Of a stretch of 64,000 nucleotides of DNA, positions 33,492 through 43,100 are shown one piece after another (within the stretch, counting starts at the first letter, position 1; each line of letters begins with the position of its first letter). The notes below the pieces were generated by a model that saw only the letters and a program-made list of their open reading frames with translations, made no database searches and was not told the DNA's origin. The DNA is from Choanephora cucurbitarum (Eukaryota; Mucoromycota; Mucoromycetes; Mucorales; Choanephoraceae), in assembly GCA_025331435.1 (NCBI GenBank), contig JAIWNI010000023.1, positions 275,545-339,544 on the forward strand. The letters are read 5' to 3'. The position numbers were made by a program, and so were the translations under genes.

Positions 33492-34690
33492 ATGAAAAAG
33501 AAAAAGAGAAAAGGGAAAAAAAAAGCGAAAAAAAAAAGAGTAGATTACCCTATTTATACTGTGTTTTCTAAGATAGCTCAATCTAGGTGCTGTCTAGATG
33601 ATGGCCCATCCTGTTTGTCTGATGGTCTACCGGTTAAAACTCGGACACGGATTCATGAGATAATTCTTCAATTTCTGTTCTGGAACGCAAAAAAAAAATA
33701 GGGACAGAGGTCAAAATTCCTAAAATGGAAGGGGACATCTCTGTCCGTGTCTGTGAAATGAAAGACAGTTCCCTTTTGTACCACAAAAAATTGTTGAATT
33801 TGGTTCAACTTCATACTGCATGAAGGCTTTTCCACTTTCGAGCGTCATCAACCTGTCTTACTATGTTTACATTTTAAGTATTTATGTTACAAGAGACGGT
33901 TACAAAAACAAGAGAAAAGGAAACTATTTGGCTGGGAATAAAGCAGTAGTTATACCAGCATATTTTTTTTTGGAAAATTAAAGAAGTTGACTATCGCTCT
34001 TTCTTAACCATGCGATGAATTTTATTTTTTCACTCTTTCTTTGTATTTTTTTTTGTCTTTCCTCACAAAGACGTTTGATAATCCGACAAGGTAGGTAAGC
34101 AGATAGTCTTTCGTTTTTTAATTTATAACTGAATCTAGCGCATGTAGATTCCAATGCCGCGCTTTGTATCCTTGAAAGACCCATAAACCTTGAAGTTTTA
34201 CAACTGTTTAAGGTAATTTATAAATAACAATATAATGTTCACTAAATTATATCAACTTTAGTTATTTTAATGACTGTGTCATAAGACGATGCTGTAAGAT
34301 AAAGTAAGCGGAATCTATCGTCTTTTTAAAGATAGTATTCTAATTTTGATGCATATGGAGCCATATCCAACAGTGAGCAACATAAGTAAATTGTTTTTTT
34401 TTGTATATCTTGAGAATCATTGCTAACTTTAAAGTGTGTAGTCATCGCATATTCATCACCTTTCTTCACTGTGCCTCCTGCTTTCCTGTCGTGGTCCTTA
34501 AGCATATCGTTGTAACATTCAACAACCTGAAGCTCTTGCACCCCACTGGGCTGCTACTACCCTGCTCAATTACGGTTTAAACGTAACATAGAATAGTCAC
34601 ATATCAAAAGAGCGGTGTGCTAAGAGAATGTATTAGTTATCGAAGACGTTTCATTTTAGAGATCACAAAAGACTCAGTCAATGGAGTGCC
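33492..34690. other. Intergenic, 1.2 kb, no clear gene
   Basis: Upstream of the MFS gene and downstream of the LINE relic. Two short minus-strand frames (33978-34184 and 34326-34541) code for peptides I do not recognise. The second (ELQVVECYNDMLKDHDRKAGG) is not low-complexity and could be a relic of a gene or element. No start or splice context supports either. Confidence 0.5.
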
Positions 34691-36420
34691 TTGACGAACA
34701 AAGGCCCTAATGAGAGTCCCAAATGGCCCTCAAGGTGGCAGCACATAGTAGGGCGGAAAGGTGTTGAGGAGACCTGTTCAGGAATCCAAGGACAGACACA
34801 ATATGATCAGGCTGAAATTCTAGATAAGGATACTGAATGTAAAGTATGAACTTCCATAAAGACAACTTCATAGGACATTCCACTAATAAGTGTATCGTCT
34901 CTAATGAAGCCGAGCAGGGAAAGGCAAGAAGCTTGAATGTTGGAACGGAAAAGGCCAATAGATATTGTGAGTGAACCTGGTTGTAAATTACCCTAAATCA
35001 GAGAGACCTGCATTTTGGAGCCATAGGAATGGACAAAAAAAAAAAGACTTCTAGTGGCAGAACAAAGGAAGAACCAGGAAAGAGACGCGCGGAATCTTAG
35101 GCTTGAAGTGTCAAACCAAAAACGGAGCAAAGACTAGTAGATTGACGAAAGGCGTAAAGTGGATGGGTTCAGGAAAGTCAGGGGGGGGTGAGTTAATATG
35201 GCATCTAAAAGACGAGGCGTCATTACTAACTCATTGGAGAGTAGGTCCCGACGCAGCTTTCCGCTCAAGTTGGGAAAAAGGGGGGGGGAGTGTGTCTATC
35301 GAGTGGAGAGGGCCGAAACAGTGTCTGCGAGTATCAACATGGAAGAAGTCTTTCTTCAACAGTATCCGAAGGCGTTTGGTGACAATTCAATGGTTATCAG
35401 GAATGGCAGAGAACCCAACGCTGATAGAAGTGTTACATGATTCAGAGATGCGAGAGGGAGGAAAACTTGTGTAGTAGTCAAAAAAATCTAGAGAGAGCAT
35501 TCATAAAGTGAGCATAAATGAGATCACACGGTTTGCGAAAAGCCGGATCAGGAAAGGAGTTGCCCTCAAGAGAGCAGAGTCTGCCTATATGATACAGTAG
35601 GTGAATACCCGACAGTGGAGGCGGGAGTGGAAAAAGGGGGAACTTCTCGAGGCCAACGAATAAAGAGGCTATCCTGTTGAATGTAAAGATCAAGAATTCC
35701 CAAACCTCCTTCAAATACTCGGTTGCATAACAAGTCATAACTGAAGATAGGCTTAATATCGTGACTGACAAAGTGCCCAATCAGCGCCTTCATACCGCGG
35801 AAGAAGGGATTGAGGTAAGCCGATGACTCAGAGAACATGCCAGAGTCTGGACAGAATAATGGAGTTAAGGACCACGGCTCGGCCTCGTAGGGACAAATTC
35901 CGTTGTTGAAATGCAGCACACAGTGATCGGGTGGCGTCTAGAAGAGTCTTCTCGACAAGACGTCTTTGTGTTAAGGAGCTGATCAAAAGGGAAGCCGAGA
36001 TAGTGAATTGTTTTCGATGAGGTTCGATCATGTCAACTGGAAATATTGTAAAATGTTTTGCCAAGGAGAGGGGGATGGTCTGCCGCTCAGGGAGACTACC
36101 TCTGTTTTTTTCGGTGTTAATCTTTGCATTGGAGACTTGACCATAGCTCAAAGGGTGATGTTGTAACCGAGTGGAGTCCTGCTCAGGAGAGAAACACACA
36201 TACATCGTCAGCATACGCAAGGACGCGAAAGGGGAGGAGTGATCATGGGAAGGGATAGGGTAGACGTCTCTGAGGCAGAATCAAACCTGTAGCCCATAAA
36301 CGAAGGGTCAAGCAAGATATGCTGCTCCATTGCAAAGTTGAACAGGAGTGGGGAGAGAGGACGATAAACAACTTTTGAAAATAATCCTTAGAAATCAAAC
36401 AATCCGATCAAAAAATCGTT
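34690..36420 (-). mobile_element. Decayed non-LTR (LINE) retrotransposon, reverse-transcriptase 3' part
   Basis: Several minus-strand frames, broken by frameshifts, read in LINE order. Near 36380 is PLSPLLFNFAMEQ; near 36210, in another frame, LAYADDVCVF (the RT catalytic YADD). Around 35900-35830 is QRNLSLRGRAVVLNSIILSRLWHVL. Near 35780-35640 is FRGMKALIGHFVSHDIKPI and GGLGILDLYIQQ. Near 34920-34860 is ETIHLLVECPMKLSLW, a zf-RVT-like end. The region upstream of PLSP seems deleted, and the endonuclease is absent, so the copy is 5' truncated and dead. Base composition is higher in GC than the flanks. Boundaries are approximate. Confidence 0.8.
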
Positions 36421-36746
36421 CCAAATATTTCTATACACCATATTGAGTTTAAAGGCATGAAGTACAAGAGTCTAAATACATTTGCGCTATTCAAAATTGA
36501 GGTTTGGCTGTACGACTCTGGACAAGGACAGCCAAATCTTTTTGCCCATTCCTATTTTTTTTTTAATCGAGTGCGGATTTTATGCTTAAGGGTTTGGTGT
36601 GTTTGTCTGCCAATCATATTCCATAGGAACATGAACAAAAAAGAAAAAAGAAAAACAATCTGTTCTAATAGAAGTGTCTGTATTCCAACTTTGATAAAGT
36701 ATAAAGTAAAATCCCTCTTTTTCATCGTTGTCTATAAAGTAATAGC
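36421..36746. other. Intergenic, 0.3 kb
   Basis: 3' flank of the Q/M-rich gene next to the LINE relic. No gene seen; the frame 36457-36750 looks random. Confidence 0.5.
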
Positions 36747-37700
36747 TTAGAAATAACCTCTTCTGGGCATATAGGGGTCATAGGGATCAGTGTAATTAGT
36801 ATAAGGACCTGTCATGCCCCGTTGATAACCAGCAGACACATAAGGTGTAGCACCACTACCATAATAATAATTATGATGGGATGGATCATAATCACCATAA
36901 TAACCACTATTCTGTGCCATATAATTTGGCATATAACCAACTTGATTTCCATACAGTGTTCCATTCATCATTTGTTGTTGTTGTTGTTGATAAGGTGGAT
37001 TCATCATGGCCATCATTTGTTGTTGAAGCATAGGATTAGAAGTCATCAAACTATTTCCTGGTGTCATTGTACCAGGATTAGAACCCATCAGTTGTGGATA
37101 CATCATTTGAGGATGTTGCATTCCTCCAGGTGTTAACATAGAAGGATTGGCCATACTACTCATCATCATGGCCATCATCAATGCCTGTTGTTGTTGTTGT
37201 GGAGATAACATGGGTGGCATCTGTTGTTGTTGTTGTTGTTGTTGTAAAAGCATATGATAGGATTGTAAACTATTCATCATATCTTCAGGTCCATTGGTGT
37301 TCATCATATTCATCTGGTTGGGTTGCATCATGGGCATCATACCAGCAGTAGACATCATATTGCCATTAGGAGGCATCATCATGTTAGGATACATACCACC
37401 ATATCGATTCATCATCATTGAGGATGGGTCTATGTTGGATCGATAGCCTGTGGCTTCTTTAAACTTGCGTTTGACCATATCGAATATACCTCCTTGAGGT
37501 TCAGCATAACCATAGAATCCTGCTGCTGCTGCTGCTGCTGCCGCCGCCGCGGCTGCTTGTTGTTGTTGCTGTTGTTGTTGCTGTTGTTGCTGTTGTTGCT
37601 GTTGCTGTTGTTGTTGTTGTTGTTGAGATGGATTAGGTTGATTTGATATTGGAGGTGAATGATGGGCTGATGGCATTGAATTAGGGGGTGCTTGAGCCAT
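36747..37700 (-). CDS. Gln/Met/Asn-rich low-complexity protein with polyQ-polyA tract
   Basis: An intronless 317-residue frame. The only non-repetitive stretch is GIFDMVKRKFKEATGYRSN (about residues 70-90). It begins with a polar leader, a run of about 23 Gln and 12 Ala. After that it is Met/Gln/Asn/Pro/Tyr-rich (MMM, PYQQQQQQMM, NYMAQNSGYYGDYDPSHHNYYYGSG) to a basic end RRGYF. The composition is prion-like and suggests a condensate or RNA/membrane scaffold, but no domain supports a specific role. The steady frame over 950 bp argues for a real gene. Confidence 0.65.
   Translation of the reverse strand: MAQAPPNSMPSAHHSPPISNQPNPSQQQQQQQQQQQQQQQQQQQQQQQAAAAAAAAAAAAGFYGYAEPQGGIFDMVKRKFKEATGYRSNIDPSSMMMNRYGGMYPNMMMPPNGNMMSTAGMMPMMQPNQMNMMNTNGPEDMMNSLQSYHMLLQQQQQQQQMPPMLSPQQQQQALMMAMMMSSMANPSMLTPGGMQHPQMMYPQLMGSNPGTMTPGNSLMTSNPMLQQQMMAMMNPPYQQQQQQMMNGTLYGNQVGYMPNYMAQNSGYYGDYDPSHHNYYYGSGATPYVSAGYQRGMTGPYTNYTDPYDPYMPRRGYF
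37521..37625 (-). repeat. Adjacent polyglutamine and polyalanine codon tracts
   Basis: Twenty-three CAA/CAG codons (37625-37557) pass directly into twelve GCA/GCC/GCG codons (37556-37521) in one frame, inside the Q/M-rich gene. The Gln to Ala change is at a CAA-to-GCA border, which can arise by slippage followed by a frame change. Confidence 0.9.
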
Positions 37701-38426
37701 TATAGTTATAATATACTATGTACACACAAAGAATAGGGTATCTATTGATTTAACACGCAATCAATTAGTTTCAAAAAAGAAAGAAAGAAAGAAAGAAAAA
37801 AGAGTTTCTTTTGTTGTTGTTATGGTTTCCTTTTGGGCTTACTTTTATGATCATGTGCTTTTTATCTCTAGGTTACACATCTTTTTAGTAGATCTCTTAC
37901 ACTGTTTTCATCATTGAATAGCATTCTGTTGTAGTAATAGCACGCATCATTCTATAGAAGGCATATATCACTTCAATTAAGCTTATGAAAGCTAGTTTGA
38001 TTCTCTTGAAACAAACGCATATGAATGATGACAGTGTACTCTTCTTGAAAAGAGATGATTTCATTATTTAAACTACCTTGTACCTGTTCATTAGAAAGGC
38101 TGGGTGATTTTTATAGCTATACAATCTGTTGAACTTTTAAAAGGCATATAGCTTCCATGCTTTACTTATTCTACTTATAAATAGCATATTTAAATAAGAA
38201 CCCAACTATGGAAACATTAGTTTTTTTTTAAGAAAGAAGAAGACGTCATAGCTTATGTCTCAATACTGGAGATATACCTAACTATCTTGACTTTCATCAT
38301 ACTCTGTAAATGAATACCTGTAATTTCTGATGACTTTAATCCAGTTTTATTATGTGCATTTAGCCAATTCAAAATAGGAAAAGATCAATCCACCACAATG
38401 CATGTACTACAAACAATGAAGCTATA
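37701..38426. other. Intergenic, 0.7 kb
   Basis: Promoter of the Q/M-rich gene and 3' flank of the dehydratase gene. There is a GAAA repeat near 37775-37800. No gene seen. Confidence 0.6.
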
Positions 38427-39956
38427 TCAAGATTGCTGTAGAGCAACAGGTGTCAAAGAAGGCATGTCTTCATCTTCATCCTGAGTACTATGAAACAGTT
38501 CTTCAGCAGCATTGGCATCAGGCTGAGTCTGTTCTTTTTGTTGTTCTTGCTTTTTCTGCTTTGATTGTGAAGACCGTGCTGACTTTTGTGATGCGCTTAT
38601 CTTTGCCAGATTATCCCCAGATATGCCCAATGGATGATTGATGTCCAAATGTTGTGTCATATGGGTCAGTTTATCATCCATCTTCAGAAACACTTCACCA
38701 CCACTCTTCACAATCACAGGCGGTCGAAAGTATTTCTTGCGGTATTCATCTAGTTGTCCCAGACTGATGTCAGATCCACCTGTCACCAACACAATCACAT
38801 CACACTCTTGTTCTAATGAAGGCAAAATATCTCGAATGATCTGAGTGTAGCAAAGGGATAGACCAGCACCTGATGCAGCTTCCACAATCACCTTATTATC
38901 CTCTATCCATTTACATTTGATCAGCCACTAAGCTACATTGCTTTCTTGACTTACCTGCAAAGAGTCGAACAGCATCAGCAGCCATGGCATCACTCACTGC
39001 AAAGGGCACAACAGGATGCATCAGACTGAGCTCAAGTGATCTCTGACAGACAGAGGCAGAAGCCAGTCCAGAGGCAATGGTCGTTATCTTTGGCAACACA
39101 ACCAATTTGCCTGCAACTACAGATGCTTGAAATGCATTACTTCCATGTGTCTCTACTGCAATCACAGGCACTTGTTTCCATCCAACCTCCTGTAAGCCCA
39201 TGATCACACCATTCAGCAATCCTCCTCCTCCTACAGGACATATGATGGCTGCTGGCGGTCGATCCTCTAGTTGTGCCTTTAATTCATATATAATACTTGA
39301 ATGGCCTTCCCAGATAGCTTCATGATCTGCAGAAGGTACATACACACTAAAGAATATAGAGTTAACATAATATAACACTTTTAAAAAAAAACATGACTTG
39401 CCCATTTCTCTTGACCAACTTCCTTGCATGCGATTCTGCTGCTGCCCAATCCTCACCAAACAAGATCACTTGGGCTCCTTCCAATCGAACGGCATCACAG
39501 ATAGCACTTGATGATTCTTTGGGTAATACAATGATAGCATTCACATTCAACTGTCTGGCACTATAGGCCACAGCCAATACTGTGTTGATACCTGAGCCTG
39601 ATATCAAATAAGTATCCGTGCCTCTAGCTTCCACTGCTCGAAAACAGAAATTGCCTACACCCCTTATGGTCTATGTTGGTTACTTTTTGTCATTGTCTAC
39701 TTGGCTTTTTTTTTTTACCTAATCTTGACTGAACCAGAAGGTTGAATGTTTTCCATCTTGAAGTAAATATTACTTTAAATAAAGAGACTGCGTAAGCTTT
39801 TAAGCATAGTTTTTTGGTTGAACAGGAGAAAGTAATAGGATGCGTTTACCAATCTAACTTGATACTCAATTTAGGTGAATGTATCAAGGGTGTTTGTACG
39901 TGAAGATTCTGTATATTTGAGAAACCTTGGACTTCATCTTCAGAAGTGTCATCCAT
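38427..39956 (-). CDS. PLP-dependent serine/threonine dehydratase (SDS/Cha1-like) with long acidic tail
   Basis: Exons 39956-39850, 39772-39719, 39662-39402, 39346-38955 and 38902-38427 give 429 residues. The PLP lysine is Lys52 in MENIQPSGSVKIRG. The phosphate-binding loop is GGGGLLNG, and SGSGIN sits where family members have SSGN. VPSADHEAIWEGHSS and VEAASGAGLS also match. The enzyme deaminates L-Ser or L-Thr to a 2-oxo acid and ammonia. The third intron begins GCAAGT: only this GC donor keeps the frame through VYVPSADH. The last 60 or so residues are a Gln/Lys/Ser then acidic tail not normal for the family. It is head to head with FANCD2. Confidence 0.88.
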
Positions 39957-40116
39957 TGTGAAAAAAGAAATAAAGTAGATCAAGACATGCAACAAAAAAA
40001 ACACTTCTAAAGGAACAAAGTTGAATACAACGCGTATCTGGGTCTCAAAAAAGGCGCGTAACAGAAAAGGACGCGAAATGCTTTAATTCCTGTCACTTTC
40101 TTTTTTTTTTCCTATA
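39957..40116. promoter_or_regulatory. 160-bp bidirectional promoter with MCB/SCB-like sites
   Basis: Only 160 bp separate the start codons of the dehydratase gene (minus) and FANCD2 (plus). Within it are ACGCGT (40030-40035, the MluI cell-cycle box), GGCGCGT (40053-40059) and ACGCGAAA (40071-40078, matching the SCB-type CRCGAAA core). In fungi such sites are bound by MBF/SBF and drive G1/S expression, which suits a replication-repair gene. Motif function is inferred. Confidence 0.6.
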
Positions 40117-43100
40117 ATGTCAACTGAAGCATTGATTGTAGAAGCAGGTTGTCAGTTAGATGCCACTGTACCTGTATTTGGTAAACTCTACTTGAACAAC
40201 AAAAAGAACAAGGACAACTGATGTCTTTTGTTTGGTAGATGTCGAGCCTGTTTTGTTTCGCAGGAAACTTGGAAATAAACTGCGCAGTCAGGCAGATTTG
40301 ATAGATCAGTTTATTGAAGATTTACAAGCATATACAGAAGATGTCTCTGTATTTCGTAAATTCTTATTACCTTCCACGCTATCTGAAAATGTACCCAAGA
40401 CATCACGGTATGTCATCTACTTTAAAAAAAAAAGTTGACAAGTCAATTGAACACAACCTATGTATATAGCACTTCTAATTCAGAGAGTGTATTCAAGACT
40501 TTACTTGCTATCGATGCCATTCAGCCTCATTTAATTACCTATCTACTTGAACGTTTACCTGAGTTTTATGATGAACTAGAAGCAGAGTATGTGCGTAGTG
40601 TATCATGCTGAGTAGTATATCTGAGAAAAACAAAGACAGCTGATCTTGTGCTATTTAGTCATTCAAGCTCATGTACAGCCCGATTGATTTTACATCAGTT
40701 ACGTTGGTTGGATTATATTGCCCAACCTGAGGAATTGACTGGAAAGCTGATTGAAGTAAAGATATTAAGCAAACTGAACTCGCTATGACTTTTTCTTTTT
40801 TGGTTGACTATGAATCGATAGATCATTCAAATAACACCTACTGTCATTCAGTGTGAAATCATTACTTCTTTACCGGATATTGTGAATGATTCAGAACACA
40901 AAGTAAGTTGATTGAGTATCTGCTCTAGTGTTGTCTCTCATCTGTCCTCTCTTTTAGCCAATTGTGGTTTACTTGAAAGAATTGATGAACGAGAGTTCCG
41001 AATTGACTGTGCCCATCCTGGATGCTCTATCAAACCTGACATTACACTCTGAAAGTCTGGATGATGTGCGTGAGACAGTACTTGAGAGATTGGAATCAGC
41101 CGAGATTGATGATTTGGCTACCATTGTCAAGTTCTTGCTCCAGACAGTCACGCCAACCACAATCGATATGGTTGTCTATGGGATTCGACAGAAGCTTGAT
41201 TTTAGATCCTTGGGCAAATTGCAACAACAGCAAGCAAAGCATGCGGAAGCACTGATTTTGGAATCCATCAAGTTAGGCTTACAGTTCCATAAGTTTGTGT
41301 GTGATGCTTGGCTTCGGTCCGTTGTGGCATTAGAGTCTCAGGTAAGATGGAGTGATGAGACAGTAAGAATGGTCTAAAATAGATACTTTGTTTAGCGAGA
41401 ACATAAAGTAGTGGATGTGATGGTCTTATTGATCTTGCATTCCATTACTTCAATGAAAAAGAAGGCAGAATCGATCATCAAGAAGAAGATAATACAGGAT
41501 CAGATTACTGCTTCATTGATTCAAGAAACCATCACTTATCATGCAGATGGATTATCAAAGCAAGTTGATTTGGCATCTTGTTGTCTACTCTATATTGACA
41601 ACTTCTTTTTTTCTGTTTTAGTTATTGGAGTACCATTCTTTCCTTATCTGAAAGCATCTTACGTTCCAGTCAACAAAACCAATTACTTTCTCCTTGTGCC
41701 AGTACACTGTATACTGCTAGTTTCAAAGCTGCAGATGCCTATTACCGACAAGAAATCATAGGTGCTTTAGTGACGCACATCGGTAGCGGTATTGAAGCAG
41801 AGATGAATGTAGCATTGACTGTGTTGTTGAAACTAGTCAAACATAACGTGTCTCAAGTGGCTGTCTACAGTGTGTTTATCAAGGGTATTCTTGACTACCT
41901 CGACAACCTGAATGTCTATCAGATTCGCACACTCTTTGATATCTTCAGTCTATTAGCTCTTACGACAGGCAATGCCTCTGATGGATCTGCCAATTTATGG
42001 TCCGATATTCAGATTGTCATTCGAAAGCAACTGTCCAATCCTCGAGAGAAGTATAAGAATATTGGTATCATTGCCAGTCTGTGTTCTGTCAAAGTGTTGG
42101 GTTCTCGACAGTTATGTGAAGATTATCAACCAGAGCAATCGGCTGGATCGAGCACACAAACGACTGGGAAATCATACACGAATGCCATGCGACACCCTTT
42201 GTTGCGCCAGGCAACGAACCTGCTTGAATTAGCTTTACGTTATTCAAAGGAATATCCTCATTGTATTGCTCTTGTGTATGATGAATTGGCGCATATGTTT
42301 GCAGAAGAAGATATGGATGAACGGTTTATTGCATGGGTGAAGGAGAACATGGCTTCTGATTTTACAGAGTTCTATGTAGTGGCTACTACAGATGCTGTAG
42401 AATATATCAATCAGTCTGTTATCTCTCAATATACAAAGTTGATGCCTGAATTACAGATGGGTTTAGATGGCGAAGTAAGCACTACTTTGTTTTGACTTGA
42501 TAGCATTGTACTCACCTTTCTTTCTAGAATGATCAAATTGCAGTCAAGTTCTATGAAGTGATCTATAGTCCTGAAATCAAGAAGAAAAAGTCAATGATTG
42601 TACCCATGTGCTCTATTTTCAATTTGATTCAAAGTTGTGAGCAACAGTTGAATCAGGGCAGTCTTGTTGAAGTAGATGCTTTGTTTGGCTGTAGTATTGT
42701 CTTGTTCAAGATAGATGATGAACATGAATTGAATACAGAAGAACTTGAATATGCATGCGATATGCTTTTCTATACTATCAACTGGTAAACCTGACACAGA
42801 CATAAAGGAATCAATCACTGATATATGCATAGGTTTAGAGAGCTTTTGAATGCTTTCATGTTCACAAAAGAAGAAGAGAATTTTAGAACTCGATTGATTA
42901 CTCGACTCCGTAATATCATTGAGATGGAGCAGCTCATGTCTCAGTTAATGCAGCAATTACCAAATTATGTGCCCTTGGAGTTTCAACAGACGCATTCTGT
43001 TGCTATAGAAGAAACTGCATTACAGATTGCTAGATTCTCAAAAGATTCTCCAGAACCAACTAACAAAGTCGTAAAGAAGTCTACAAAATCAAGTCATATC

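Noticed and set aside
35103..35474. Plus-strand frames at 35103-35474
   Set aside because: They run antisense to the LINE relic and show no motif.
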